In this document: one piece after another, positions 54,641 through 63,852 of the stretch
Numbering within the stretch: the first letter of the stretch is position 1
Layout: every line of letters begins with the position of its first letter
DNA from: Bacteroidales bacterium
GTDB taxonomy: Bacteria > Bacteroidota > Bacteroidia > Bacteroidales > UBA12077
Direction of reading: 5' to 3'
Length of the DNA: 64,000 nt
NCBI GenBank assembly: GCA_030637515.1
Contig: DAOWGM010000123.1
Coordinates: 1 to 64,000 of the forward strand
The notes under the pieces: generated by a model
Told to the model about the DNA's origin: nothing
The model's input: the letters and a program-made list of their open reading frames with translations, nothing else
Database searches by the model: none
Made by a program: the position numbers and the translations under genes

Positions 54641-54883
54641 CTATTTTTCAAAAGAATCTAAAAACTCTCCGAGTAAAACTTTTGCACGTTTATAATCATT
54701 TTCCGAAACCAATATATGAGCTTCAGACCCTGCATATCCACCACCAAAACCAGCAGCCTTACCTGAATCCATTTCGTTCTTTATTATAGATGGAATCTGT
54801 TTATCGTCTAATACCTCTTTCAATACACTAACGTCAATTTCTGAACCTGTATACAATCGTATTAAATCTTCGTGATCTGCCAT
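54641..54883 (-). CDS. DUF2007 family small protein
   Basis: An 80-residue protein with DUF2007 features: LIRLYTGSEIDVSVLKEVLD at the start and HILVSENDYKRAKVLLGEF at the end, around a Gly-rich loop (KAAGFGGGYAGSEA). The family is annotated as putative prokaryotic signal transducing protein and resembles a short ACT- or PII-like fold; its function is unknown. It has a normal length and lies 45 nt after the phosphatase gene in the same direction. Confidence 0.82.
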   Translation of the reverse strand: MADHEDLIRLYTGSEIDVSVLKEVLDDKQIPSIIKNEMDSGKAAGFGGGYAGSEAHILVSENDYKRAKVLLGEFLDSFEK

Positions 54884-54928
54884 ATTCTGTACTTGTTAAT
54901 TTAACAATATTATAGTTTAATAAAGATA

Positions 54929-55627
54929 TTAAATTAAATCCATATTTTTTACAGAAATCAGTTCCAATGTATCGGCATTAAAAGCTGTTAAATATCCTAA
55001 GCCTTTGTGTTGAATATAAACGCATCCGGTATCAACATTTATTATATCCGGTAATCCTGATTCTAATTTACATTTTAGCTTTTCCAATGGTATCGGCGAA
55101 TGTCCATGAATTATTCTTTTTCCTTTAGCTAAAACCTTATTATATTGCTCTTCTCTTGTCCAAATCATGATTTTAAAATCAGTTAAAGGATTACTAATTC
55201 TGAAATTCAATCCGGCATGAACTATAATAGAATTAGGCAGTTCTATAAAATAAGGCAAAGCAGAACAATATTGAAAATATTCTTTAGGGATTAGTTCATT
55301 TACAGGTTTTTTTATATCGGCATTAACATTGAAACTTTTTATTGTTCTTTCGGCTCCATTTGCATACCAATCTGTATCTGTTATTTTCTGATTATGCAAG
55401 TATGCATTAATTAGCATCTCTTCGTGATTTCCGCGAACACTCATAGATTCAACACCACTGATATTAAGATCAATAATATAATCAATAACGGCTTTTGAAT
55501 CAGGACCACGATCAATTAAATCCCCAACGAAGTATAATTTAGGATTTTTATCAATTATAGATATTTGCCGAACTAATTCCTTAAGCGTTTTAATACATCC
55601 ATGTACATCTCCAATGAAATATTTCAT
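54929..55627 (-). CDS. PPP-family metallophosphoesterase
   Basis: A 232-residue calcineurin-like phosphoesterase with the complete PPP signature: GDVHG (6-10), GDLIDRGPDS, RGNHEEML, IVHAGLNF and IIHGHSPIP. It belongs with bacterial Ser/Thr phosphatases (PphA-like) or with ApaH-like Ap4A hydrolases; the length and the lack of ApaH-specific C-terminus favour the former. The substrate is undetermined. It lies upstream of the DUF2007 gene. Confidence 0.88.
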   Translation of the reverse strand: MKYFIGDVHGCIKTLKELVRQISIIDKNPKLYFVGDLIDRGPDSKAVIDYIIDLNISGVESMSVRGNHEEMLINAYLHNQKITDTDWYANGAERTIKSFNVNADIKKPVNELIPKEYFQYCSALPYFIELPNSIIVHAGLNFRISNPLTDFKIMIWTREEQYNKVLAKGKRIIHGHSPIPLEKLKCKLESGLPDIINVDTGCVYIQHKGLGYLTAFNADTLELISVKNMDLI

Positions 55628-55706
55628 TTCCTGTGCTTTGGATTAAAGTACTTAAATAGATTGCAATTGTCAAGAAAACATAAGGTTATTTCTATACTTT
55701 ATTGAT

Positions 55707-55745
55707 AAAAAAAACAGCAATATGCTATATGCAAATTGCTGTTTT
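55707..55745 (-). terminator. Terminator of the acyl-CoA synthetase gene
   Basis: Leftward stem AAAACAGCAA/TTGCTGTTTT (55711-55720 and 55736-55745) with an inner ATGC/GCAT extension, followed by a run of T. Confidence 0.8.
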
Positions 55746-55763
55746 ATATCTTCAAAATATCAA

Positions 55764-57398
55764 TTAAGCATTAGCATATAAATAGCGTTTAATTTTTTGA
55801 GTTGCGGTTTTTTCAAATGGGATTAATTGTGGAACAACGGTATTAATTCTTGAGAATTTATTAACCTTTGAGTTAACATGCTCCTGCAATTCAAGCTTCA
55901 ATTCTTCTGCCTTTTTCTTAGCATAATAGACAGCCTCTTCTTTTAGATGCTGAAATTGCTTTTCAAGTTCTTCGTAATTAAAATGCACAAGAGCAACCAA
56001 TTTCCCTTTCTTTTCAACAACAATTGATTCCAGAACATATCTAAAATTATTTATTACTGATTCAATCTCTTCAGGATAAATATTTTCACCACTGGCTCCA
56101 ACAATCATATTCTTTATTCTACCTCTCAAATGAAGAAAATTGTCTTTGTCAAAATATCCAAGATCTCCTGTCTTTAACCAACCATCATTAGTTAATACCT
56201 CTTTTGTCAAATCAGGTTCTTTATAATATCCTTTCATAATATTATCCCCTTTTGCCCACACTTCTCCCTCACCGGTTTTTGAGTCGGGGTTATTAATTAT
56301 TACTTCAATACCTTCCATAGGTGGACCTGTTGCTCTAAACTTAACAATATGAGGATTAGCACCCGAAAGTAATGGTGAAGATTCTGTTAATCCATAGCCA
56401 ATTGCATATGGGAATTTTGCTTCACGCAGGAATTTTTCAACAACAGGGTCTAATGCAGCGCCACCAACACCAAAAAACTCAAGTTTACCCCCGAATGTTT
56501 CATATAGTTTTTTACCGGCTAATTTGTTCAATATCTTACGAATTGTAGGTATCTTATATAATATTGATAAAACCTTACTTTTTGTAAATTTTGGTAAAAC
56601 CTGATTTCTGTATATTTTCTCAATTACCATTGGCACACTAAGGATATGAGTAGGTTGTACTTTCTTCATTGCAGGAATTAAAGCCGCTGCAGTTGGAGGC
56701 TTCTCAAGATAATATACTGTTGCACCTTGCAAAAGTGGCAAAACAAAACCCAATGTATTTTCATAGGTATGAGACAATGGTAGAATTGAAAGAAAACGAT
56801 GATGTGACTTTACAGGTTCAATAGTAAGAACTTGTACCGCATCAAAAATAATATTCTTATGAGTCAGCATTACTCCTTTTGATTTTCCGGTAGTACCAGA
56901 TGTATATATAATCGAAGCAAGATCAGACTCTTCAATGGTATAATTGATATTATTTACTTCTTTATCTAACGATTTCCCCTTTACAACTTCAAAATCATCA
57001 GAATAAATTATTGTTTCAAGCAGATTGTCAGGTAAATCCTTAATTTTAGGATACATTAATTTTGAAACAAAAATTGCTTTTGATTCCGAATGCTCTATAA
57101 TATTTCTTATTTCATCGTCATGAAAATCCGGTAGTAATGGCACTACTATTGCTCCAATAGAGGTTATTGCAAAAAATGAAATCCCCCAATTAGGCATATT
57201 ACGACTTAAAATTGCAACTTTATCTCCTTTTGATATACCCATACCAACAAGCATGTTCTTGATTTTCTTAATTTCCTTATCAAGATCATTGTATGTAAGA
57301 GGATTCCCATTTACATATGATAAAGCAATATTATTACCATATACCTTAACACTATTTTCAAGTAAAGAAGGAAAAGTTTGATTTTTTAGATTGCTCAT
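55764..57398 (-). CDS. Long-chain acyl-CoA synthetase (AMP-forming)
   Basis: A 544-residue ANL superfamily enzyme that activates fatty acids via acyl-AMP. Motifs in order: IIYTSGTTGKSKGVMLTHKN (P-loop), YAIGYGLTESSPLL, GEVWAKGDNIMKGYYKEP, WLKTGDLGYFDKDNFLHLRG (hinge Asp) and the region KFSRINTVVPQLIPFEKTAT followed by QKIKR (catalytic Lys). It lacks membrane segments and is expected on the cytosolic face of the inner membrane. It is monocistronic with its own terminator. Fatty-acid specificity is not readable. Confidence 0.9.
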   Translation of the reverse strand: MSNLKNQTFPSLLENSVKVYGNNIALSYVNGNPLTYNDLDKEIKKIKNMLVGMGISKGDKVAILSRNMPNWGISFFAITSIGAIVVPLLPDFHDDEIRNIIEHSESKAIFVSKLMYPKIKDLPDNLLETIIYSDDFEVVKGKSLDKEVNNINYTIEESDLASIIYTSGTTGKSKGVMLTHKNIIFDAVQVLTIEPVKSHHRFLSILPLSHTYENTLGFVLPLLQGATVYYLEKPPTAAALIPAMKKVQPTHILSVPMVIEKIYRNQVLPKFTKSKVLSILYKIPTIRKILNKLAGKKLYETFGGKLEFFGVGGAALDPVVEKFLREAKFPYAIGYGLTESSPLLSGANPHIVKFRATGPPMEGIEVIINNPDSKTGEGEVWAKGDNIMKGYYKEPDLTKEVLTNDGWLKTGDLGYFDKDNFLHLRGRIKNMIVGASGENIYPEEIESVINNFRYVLESIVVEKKGKLVALVHFNYEELEKQFQHLKEEAVYYAKKKAEELKLELQEHVNSKVNKFSRINTVVPQLIPFEKTATQKIKRYLYANA

Positions 57399-57610
57399 AA
57401 CTTCCTTAATTTATAGATTTAATTAAATCTTATTAATGCGAATAAAAACTATTCACATATTTAGATGGTTCAATGTTGTCAAAAATAACATATTCTCTCA
57501 TTAAAAGACATTTTACCCTAACTTATTATTAACAATCTTTGGTTAAGAAAGGTTCAATATTCTTTAATGCAAGACAATGTCTAACACAAATAGTTCAAGT
57601 TTTTAAAAAA

Positions 57611-58213
57611 TTAAAAGTTCAAGTTTACACCAATTCTAAAAGAAGAATAATCAAGTTCAAAATATTCAGCCTCATCTACAGTAGCTTTTGCTAAATCATA
57701 AGCAAAAATAATTTGAGGATTAAATCTATTATTGTTTAAACTCAGCCCTGCCTGAACTCTTGGATTCATAGAGCTTCCTGAATATTCTTCAAAACTCATA
57801 GTATTATAAAACATTCCACCACCAACAATAATACTACTTTTTCTGTTTGGAGCAATTGGAATCATGAAGTTAGCCATCATTCCTCCTGAGAATTTTGAAT
57901 ATGAATAACTATTAGCACCACTGATAACCTTTGGTGCAATAGAATATTCAACTTGAGGTTGAATTTCAACTAAATTCAGAAACCTAAATCCTAATCCGGC
58001 ACCAATATTAAAGTTCATAATTAAATCTGTAGTACCAAAGGTTACAGTATAACTACTTAAATCATCGGCAATATACTGATTTACATCTTCCGGACTAAAA
58101 AAACCAAAATGAATAGAAGGATAAAAATTAAATTCAAACGTTTTTGGAGAGTCCTGTGCAGAAAGCTGCATAGTAAAAACAAGACCAATAAGTAAGAGTG
58201 TAAATTTTCTCAT
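57611..58213 (-). CDS. Small outer-membrane beta-barrel protein, unknown function
   Basis: A 200-residue protein with a signal peptide (MRKFTLLLIGLVFTMQLSAQ) and eight-stranded OmpA-like/PorT-like barrel features (FNFYPSIHFGFFSP, GLGFRFLNLVEIQPQVEYSI, SSFRIGVNLNF ending in Phe). I do not recognise a functional family. It stands alone between the acyl-CoA synthetase and tmRNA genes. Confidence 0.72.
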   Translation of the reverse strand: MRKFTLLLIGLVFTMQLSAQDSPKTFEFNFYPSIHFGFFSPEDVNQYIADDLSSYTVTFGTTDLIMNFNIGAGLGFRFLNLVEIQPQVEYSIAPKVISGANSYSYSKFSGGMMANFMIPIAPNRKSSIIVGGGMFYNTMSFEEYSGSSMNPRVQAGLSLNNNRFNPQIIFAYDLAKATVDEAEYFELDYSSFRIGVNLNF

Positions 58214-58298
58214 AATTAAATTTTCAGTTAATAATTAAATTAAAAATAGTTCAAAAAATTTAATTAAGCCTTAAACAAATAAAAAATCTTTTTAAAAG

Positions 58299-58693
58299 TG
58301 GAGCTGGCGGGAGTCGAACCCGCGTCCGGACAAGGAATCCAAATGCTTTCTACATGCTTATCTCATTATTGGTTTTCGTGAGTAGTCTGGCAAAGAGCAG
58401 CCGAGCTAAACCTTAGCTTCTTAATTTCGCTTAATTGTCGAAGCGCCAACTAAACTAGTTCAACATTTACGATGCCTCTGAATCAAGTGCGGTTAAACAA
58501 CGCCCTTTGAGAGACAGCTTGTCTGTAGTACCTAGACCACAGATTAAGTTTAATTCACTGAGTGAGATTAAGCAGCAAGCGCGTAATTATTATCGCCGTT
58601 TATAAATTTGAGTTCCAGGATTAACGAGCCAAAACACAAAGCTCGACATGCTTACATTCCAATTTACCCAACCGTCAAAACCAAGGCAGCCCC
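58299..58693 (-). ncRNA. ssrA: Transfer-messenger RNA (tmRNA)
   Basis: About 395 nt read leftward. The ends pair as the tRNA-Ala-like acceptor (GGGGCTG at the 5' end, CAGCTCC at the 3' end, discriminator A, CCA not encoded), and the T-arm GGGTTCGACTCCC precedes the 3' end. The tag frame reads GDNNYALAA then TAA, typical of Bacteroidota tags ending NYALAA; an in-frame Asn codon stands just before it. A -7 element lies at 58706-58713. It rescues stalled ribosomes with SmpB, which is not in the window. Confidence 0.95.
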
Positions 58694-58705
58694 AAATCAG
58701 AAGTG

Positions 58706-58713
58706 CAAAGTTA
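58706..58713 (-). promoter_or_regulatory. -7 element of ssrA
   Basis: TAACTTTG (leftward) matches TAnnTTTG, 12 nt before the RNA 5' end. No clear -33 box. Confidence 0.5.
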
Positions 58714-58797
58714 CAATATCTTATACGTTTTATTATTTTTTTTGTTAAAAAAAATTAATTTTAGGCTCTCAATTAGTAATTCTAAAATTAAATAAAT

Positions 58798-60018
58798 ATG
58801 GCACCTAAATTAAAAGTTGGTATTCTACGCGAAACCAAAAATCCACCAGATAAAAGAGTCCCTGTTACTCCATCTCAAGCTGTAAAATTATCTGAACGTT
58901 TCCCAAAAGTTGATGTTTTTGTTCAACCAAGTGATATTAGGTGTTATACCGATGAAGAGTATCAGTATCTTGACTTAAATATGAAAGAAGATTTAAGCGA
59001 TTGTGATATTCTTTTAGGAGTAAAAGAAGTTGATCCAAAAACTTTTATTGAGGATAAAACATATATGTTCTTTTCCCATATAGCCAAAAAGCAGCCATAT
59101 AACCGAGGATTATTGCAAGAAGTAATCAATAAAAAAATACGTTTAATCGATTATGAGTATTTAACCGATTATGACGAACAACGAATTGTTGCATTTGGTC
59201 GTTGGGCAGGAATTGTTGGGGCGTATAATGGATTGAGAGCGAGGGGAATTAGAACGGATAATTTTGAATTAAAGCCAGCTCATCAATGTAAAGATATGGA
59301 TGAGATGTTTGCGGGTTTAAAAAAGATTAAACTCGAAAAGAAAAAGATTCTTGTAACCGGAGGCGGTAGAGTTGCTATGGGAGCAATGGAAACTTTAAGC
59401 CAGTTAAACATAAGAGAAGTAAGTGCTGACGAATTCCTAAATCAGGAATTTAATGAACCGGTACTTTGTCGTATTGATCCGGAACATTACGTAGAGCATA
59501 AAGGTGGAATGCAATTTGATCTTCACCATTTCTTTAAACACCCTGAGGAGTATAAATCTACTTTCAACCCATTTACAAAAGTTACCGATATTCTTGTTGC
59601 ATGTCATTTCTGGGATCCTAAATCACCAAACTTTATAACAAAAGAAGACTATCTTGATCCTGAATTTAAAATTACTGTTATTGCAGATGTTAGCTGCGAT
59701 GTTGATGGCCCAATTGCCTCAACAGTTAAAGCATCAACTATTGCAGATCCATTTTTTGGTTACAACCCGCAAACTGGAAAAGCAGAACCTCCATTTGTAA
59801 GTCCAAAAAATATAACAGTAATGTCTGTTGATAATCTTCCTGGAGAATTACCCCGAAATGCTTCATCAGATTTTGGAAATAATTTAATCGATAAGGTTTA
59901 TCCATCATTATTTGGTGATGACAACACAGGGATGATTGAAAGAGCGACCATAGTAAAAGACGGAAAACTTACTGAAAGATATTCTTACTTAAAAGATTAC
60001 TTAGAAGGTAAAGAATAA
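58798..60018 (+). CDS. LYS1/alanine-dehydrogenase-type NAD-dependent oxidoreductase
   Basis: A 406-residue protein with the AlaDH/PNT N-terminal fold (KVGILRETKNPPDKRVPVTP) and an NAD-binding Rossmann domain (KKILVTGGGRVAMGAMETL). Residues equivalent to the catalytic pair of saccharopine dehydrogenase LYS1 are present: K76 (LLGVKEV) and H94 (MFFSHIAKKQ). Later blocks VIADVSCDVDGPIAST and SVDNLPGELPRNASSDFG are also LYS1-like. It is commonly annotated as alanine dehydrogenase or generic NAD(P) oxidoreductase. A saccharopine- or related imino-acid reductase role is plausible, but no lysine or aminoadipate genes are adjacent. Confidence 0.75.
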   Translation: MAPKLKVGILRETKNPPDKRVPVTPSQAVKLSERFPKVDVFVQPSDIRCYTDEEYQYLDLNMKEDLSDCDILLGVKEVDPKTFIEDKTYMFFSHIAKKQPYNRGLLQEVINKKIRLIDYEYLTDYDEQRIVAFGRWAGIVGAYNGLRARGIRTDNFELKPAHQCKDMDEMFAGLKKIKLEKKKILVTGGGRVAMGAMETLSQLNIREVSADEFLNQEFNEPVLCRIDPEHYVEHKGGMQFDLHHFFKHPEEYKSTFNPFTKVTDILVACHFWDPKSPNFITKEDYLDPEFKITVIADVSCDVDGPIASTVKASTIADPFFGYNPQTGKAEPPFVSPKNITVMSVDNLPGELPRNASSDFGNNLIDKVYPSLFGDDNTGMIERATIVKDGKLTERYSYLKDYLEGKE

Positions 60019-60047
60019 AAATTGAAATCATATTAAAAGTCAGCCTT

Positions 60048-60073
60048 GTCATTCTGAGTTTATCGAAGAATCT
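60048..60073 (+). repeat. Intergenic hairpin repeat, short variant
   Basis: A 26-nt copy (GTCATTCTGAG ... CGAAGAATCT) matching 24 of 26 positions with 17017-17042. The two mismatches are complementary stem partners. It lies between convergent genes and may aid termination. Confidence 0.7.
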
Positions 60074-60122
60074 ATGGCTGACTTTATTTTTTGTTATTCC
60101 TGAAAAGACAGGAAATATTTAA

Positions 60123-60782
60123 TTACAGATTACTAAGACTTTTTAAACTTTTTATAGTTTCTAACTTATTTCCTGATCCAAAGATATAACTACCAGCAAC
60201 TAAAGCATCACAACCTGCTTCTATTAACATTTTGGCATTTGTATTGTCAACACCACCATCGACCTCAATTAATGCATTTGATTTCTTTTTTACTATCAAC
60301 TCCTTTAATTCTTTTATTTTCTCAATTGTATTTAGGATAAATTTTTGACCTCCGAATCCTGGATTTACTGACATAATTAATACTAAATCCAAATCAGCAA
60401 TTACATCTTTTAACAAATGTACCGGAGTATGTGGATTAAGACTCACTCCTGCTTTCATTCCCTTCGATTTTATATTCTGTATGGTTCTGTGTAAATGATT
60501 ACAAGCTTCATAGTGAACAGTTAATAAATCTGCTCCTGCCTTCTGAAAATCTTCAATATATCTGTCGGGATCAACAATCATTAAATGAACATCAAGTGGT
60601 TTTTTCGCGTGTTTTTTAACAAATTTAATAATTGGGAAACCAAATGAAATATTGGGAACGAAAACACCATCCATTATATCCAAATGAAACCAGTCAGCCT
60701 CGCTTTGATTAATCATTTCAATGTCTTTTTGCAAATTTCCAAAATCTGCTGATAATAACGAAGGTGATATTAAATGAGTCAT
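60123..60782 (-). CDS. rpe: Ribulose-phosphate 3-epimerase
   Basis: A 219-residue TIM-barrel enzyme of the pentose phosphate pathway. ISPSLLSADFGNLQKDIEMI, WFHLDIMDGVFVPNISFG (metal His and Asp), LDVHLMIVDPDRYIEDF, VNPGFGGQKFI and VDGGVDNTNAKMLIEAG are all present. It follows the primary sigma gene by 72 nt, separated by the sigma gene terminator. It feeds the same pathway as the transaldolase at 27882-28538. Confidence 0.95.
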   Translation of the reverse strand: MTHLISPSLLSADFGNLQKDIEMINQSEADWFHLDIMDGVFVPNISFGFPIIKFVKKHAKKPLDVHLMIVDPDRYIEDFQKAGADLLTVHYEACNHLHRTIQNIKSKGMKAGVSLNPHTPVHLLKDVIADLDLVLIMSVNPGFGGQKFILNTIEKIKELKELIVKKKSNALIEVDGGVDNTNAKMLIEAGCDALVAGSYIFGSGNKLETIKSLKSLSNL

Positions 60783-60812
60783 TGTTTTTTGTTTTGTTTC
60801 TACAAAAATAAA

Positions 60813-60839
60813 TAAAAAAAGGAAACCGAATGGCTTCCT
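60813..60839 (-). terminator. Terminator of the primary sigma gene
   Basis: Leftward stem AGGAAGCC/GGTTTCCT (60820-60827 and 60832-60839, one G-T pair), followed by TTTTTTTATTT, 16 nt after the stop codon. Confidence 0.75.
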
Positions 60840-60854
60840 GAGTTTTTGTTAATT

Positions 60855-61718
60855 CTATCCCAGATAAGTTTTTAAAATCTTGCTTCTGGTAGTATTCTTT
60901 AATCGCTTTATTGCTTTTTCTTTAATTTGGCGAACCCTTTCACGAGTTAAATTAAACTCCTCTCCGATTTCTTCAAGCGTATATGGATGTTTTCCATTTA
61001 ATCCGAAATACAATCTAATAATACTTGCTTCTCTTTCTGTTAATGAAGATAATGCCCGTTCAATTTCTTTTCTCAAAGAATCATTTAATAAACTACTATC
61101 CGGACCAGGATTATCTTTACTTAGGAGCACCTCGTACATATCACCATCTTCACCATCAGTAAGTGGTGCATCCATCGACACATGACGTCCGGCACTTCGC
61201 ATTGCCTCTTTAATATCATGTGGAGCAAGCTCAATAGCCTGAGAAATCTCGTCTACAGAAGGTTCTCTCTCATATTTCTGCTCGAGTTCAGATAAAGCTC
61301 TATTAATCTTATTAATAGAGCCAATTTTATTTAACGGTAATCTTACAATTCTTGCTTGTTCGGCTAAAGCTTGTAATATAGATTGTCGAATCCACCATAC
61401 AGCATACGATATAAATTTAAAACCACGTGTTTCATCAAAACGTTTAGCAGCTTTTATCAATCCCAAATTTCCTTCATTAATTAAATCAGGCAAGCTTAAA
61501 CCTTGATTCTGGTATTGTTTTGATACAGAGACCACAAATCTTAAATTAGCTTTAATAAGCTTTTCTAATGCAAGATTATCTCCATTACGGACCTTTCGTG
61601 CTAATTCAACCTCATCTTCTGCCGATAAAAGATCTACTTTCCCAATTTCATGTAAATATTTGTCTAACGAGGCAGTCTCCCGATTAGTAACCTGTTTAAT
61701 GATTTTTAACTGTCTCAT
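60855..61718 (-). CDS. rpoD: Primary RNA polymerase sigma factor (RpoD/SigA, Bacteroidota type)
   Basis: A 287-residue sigma-70 with a short N-terminus, as in the primary sigma of Bacteroides. Region 1.2 is [20 protein letters not shown], region 2 carries [20 protein letters not shown] and [12 protein letters not shown], region 3 about 150-205 and region 4 [20 protein letters not shown], ending SKILKTYLG. It lacks the region 1.1 and non-conserved insert of E. coli RpoD. It recognises TTTG/TAnnTTTG promoters, of which several are listed here. It is divergent from rho. Confidence 0.92.
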   Translation of the reverse strand: MRQLKIIKQVTNRETASLDKYLHEIGKVDLLSAEDEVELARKVRNGDNLALEKLIKANLRFVVSVSKQYQNQGLSLPDLINEGNLGLIKAAKRFDETRGFKFISYAVWWIRQSILQALAEQARIVRLPLNKIGSINKINRALSELEQKYEREPSVDEISQAIELAPHDIKEAMRSAGRHVSMDAPLTDGEDGDMYEVLLSKDNPGPDSSLLNDSLRKEIERALSSLTEREASIIRLYFGLNGKHPYTLEEIGEEFNLTRERVRQIKEKAIKRLKNTTRSKILKTYLG

Positions 61719-62038
61719 CTGTGGGTAAGAGTGTTTAACTTAATTTATACGATAAATTATAGTTTGTTGTTTCAATTGAATTCAAATATGTAAATAAAAA
61801 TCTTTACAATAAAACTTTTTGGTCATTATTATTTACGAATTGTTATTTCTACTTCTTTTTTTTTAAAAAAAAAGAAGTTCTTTCTTTGGTTATTGTCTGG
61901 AAATCTTTAATATTGCAATGAATTTCCTTTTGGATAAATTAATCTCCTACAGTAAAAATCAAAAAATTACTGACTTATCAATAGATAACAGTTCAAATAT
62001 TAATAAAATATCAAAAAAATAATTTCCTAAATTAAATT
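61719..62038. other. 320-nt divergent region between rpoD and rho
   Basis: No gene is evident. It must hold both promoters and the rho leader, where autoregulation is common. The most striking element is a perfect 28-bp palindrome at 61851-61878 (ACTTC, nine T, nine A, GAAGT). I found no perfect TAnnTTTG for either gene. Confidence 0.5.
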
Positions 62039-63649
62039 ATGTACGACATTCTTGAATTGAATAAAAAGCTTGTTTCTGAATTACGAGAAATAGCTAAAGG
62101 TCTACAAATCAAAAAAGTAGAGCCGCTAAAAAAACAGGATTTAATCTACAAAATCCTCGATCAACAAGCAATAAATGCTACTTCCGAGGTAAAACCTGTA
62201 AAGAAACCAAATCCACGAAAACGAATTACTGACAAAACAAAAGTTAGCGATCGAGAATCTAAAAGACCTGAAAAGAGACCTGAAAAAAGTGATCAAACAA
62301 GAGAACCTAAAAAAGAAAGGACTCAATTTGTTCCCAAAACAGAGAACACACAACAGAAAGTTGAAAAAGAAGCTGTAAAAGAGGTACCTAAAGAAATAAC
62401 AAATAGCGCACCAGAGAAAAAACATGTATCTGATCGGGAAGATTTCAAAAAAAGAACTCCACACAGACCTCAAAAAGAAAACTTCCATAAAAAACCTTAT
62501 GATAAAAGAAACGATAAATCATTTGAGTTTGAGAGCATTATAACTAACTCAGGTGTACTTGAAATAATGTCAGATGGTTATGGTTTTTTAAGATCTTCTG
62601 AATATAATTACTTAAATTCTCCTGATGATATTTATGTTTCTCAATCTCAAATAAAACTTTTTGGATTGAAAACAGGAGATACTGTTGAAGGAGCAATTCG
62701 TCCACCGAAAGAAGGTGAAAAATATTTTCCTTTAATCAAGGTTGAAAAAATAAACGGAAGAACAACTGACTATATTCGAGATAGAGTACCTTTCGATTAC
62801 TTAACTCCCTTATTCCCAGAAGAAAAATTTACTTTAAACAACAATCAGAATGACAAATTATCAACCCGGATTGTTGATATGTTTTCTCCTATAGGTAAAG
62901 GACAGCGTGGATTAATTGTTGCCCAACCCAAAACAGGTAAGACTGTATTACTAAAGGATATAGCCAATGCAATCGCAGCAAATCATCCTGAAGTTTACAT
63001 GATAGTTCTTTTAATTGACGAGCGTCCTGAAGAAGTAACTGATATGGCTCGAAGTGTAAACGCTGAAGTTATATCATCTACATTTGATGAACCAGCAGAA
63101 AGACATGTTCGAATAGCAAATATTGTACTTGAAAAAGCAAAACGAATGGTAGAGTGTGGACATGATGTAGTTATTTTACTTGATTCAATAACTCGTTTAG
63201 CACGTGCATACAATACTGTTTCACCAGCATCAGGAAAAGTATTATCTGGAGGTGTTGATGCAAACGCACTTCATAAACCAAAAAGATTCTTTGGTGCTGC
63301 ACGTAATATTGAAGAAGGTGGTTCATTAACTATTATTTCTACAGCATTAACCGAGACTGGTTCTAAAATGGACGAAGTTATCTTCGAAGAATTTAAAGGT
63401 ACTGGTAATATGGAACTACAGCTTGACAGAAAACTTTCTAATAAACGAATTTATCCTGCTGTTGATATTACTGCATCTAGTACAAGACGCGAAGATCTAT
63501 TAATTGAGCCAAGTATGTTAAATAAAATATGGATCTTACGTAACTATTTGACTGACATGAATTCAATAGAAGCAATGGCGTTTCTGCGAGATCGTTTAGC
63601 AAAGACAAAAACAAATGAGGAATTCATTATCTCAATGAATAGTGACTAA
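62039..63649 (+). CDS. rho: Transcription termination factor Rho
   Basis: A 536-residue hexameric RNA translocase. A Rho_N helical domain (1-45) is followed by a Lys/Arg/Glu-rich disordered insert (about 50-160), then the cold-shock RNA-binding domain (about 168-240, [15 protein letters not shown]) and the ATPase with Walker A QPKTGKT (296-302), Walker [11 protein letters not shown] and RRFFG-like [10 protein letters not shown]. The extended basic insert is typical for Bacteroidota and may undergo phase separation in Rho of gut Bacteroides. It ends with a strong intrinsic terminator. Confidence 0.95.
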   Translation: MYDILELNKKLVSELREIAKGLQIKKVEPLKKQDLIYKILDQQAINATSEVKPVKKPNPRKRITDKTKVSDRESKRPEKRPEKSDQTREPKKERTQFVPKTENTQQKVEKEAVKEVPKEITNSAPEKKHVSDREDFKKRTPHRPQKENFHKKPYDKRNDKSFEFESIITNSGVLEIMSDGYGFLRSSEYNYLNSPDDIYVSQSQIKLFGLKTGDTVEGAIRPPKEGEKYFPLIKVEKINGRTTDYIRDRVPFDYLTPLFPEEKFTLNNNQNDKLSTRIVDMFSPIGKGQRGLIVAQPKTGKTVLLKDIANAIAANHPEVYMIVLLIDERPEEVTDMARSVNAEVISSTFDEPAERHVRIANIVLEKAKRMVECGHDVVILLDSITRLARAYNTVSPASGKVLSGGVDANALHKPKRFFGAARNIEEGGSLTIISTALTETGSKMDEVIFEEFKGTGNMELQLDRKLSNKRIYPAVDITASSTRREDLLIEPSMLNKIWILRNYLTDMNSIEAMAFLRDRLAKTKTNEEFIISMNSD

Positions 63650-63673
63650 ATGTTTCACAACACAATATACACT

Positions 63674-63704
63674 AAAATGCGGATTTACATCCGCATTTTT
63701 TATT
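63674..63704 (+). terminator. Intrinsic terminator of rho
   Basis: A perfect 11-bp stem AAAATGCGGAT (63674-63684)/ATCCGCATTTT (63689-63699) with tetraloop TTAC, followed by T-rich DNA. Confidence 0.9.
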
Positions 63705-63803
63705 TGTGTATTAGGGATATAAGAGATTATTTGAAATTAAAATGAATTAGTTTATATCGAGTTATTTTCCAGTGTAAGAATATAATAAGTGAGATTTTTA
63801 TTA

Positions 63804-63811
63804 TAATTTTG
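63804..63811 (+). promoter_or_regulatory. -7 element before nifJ
   Basis: TAATTTTG matches TAnnTTTG, 56 nt before the ATG. No clear -33 box is seen. Confidence 0.4.
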
Positions 63812-63852
63812 TAGTTCAAAAATTTTAAAGTTAATTATCTTTTTATAAATAA

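Noticed and set aside
58299-58370. Possible tRNA-Ala
   Set aside because: The T-arm and acceptor belong to tmRNA: the 5' half lies 395 nt away and no anticodon arm is present.
62141-62488. 115-codon leftward reading frame inside rho
   Set aside because: It is the complement of the Lys/Arg-rich insert of rho, giving a Phe-rich shadow.
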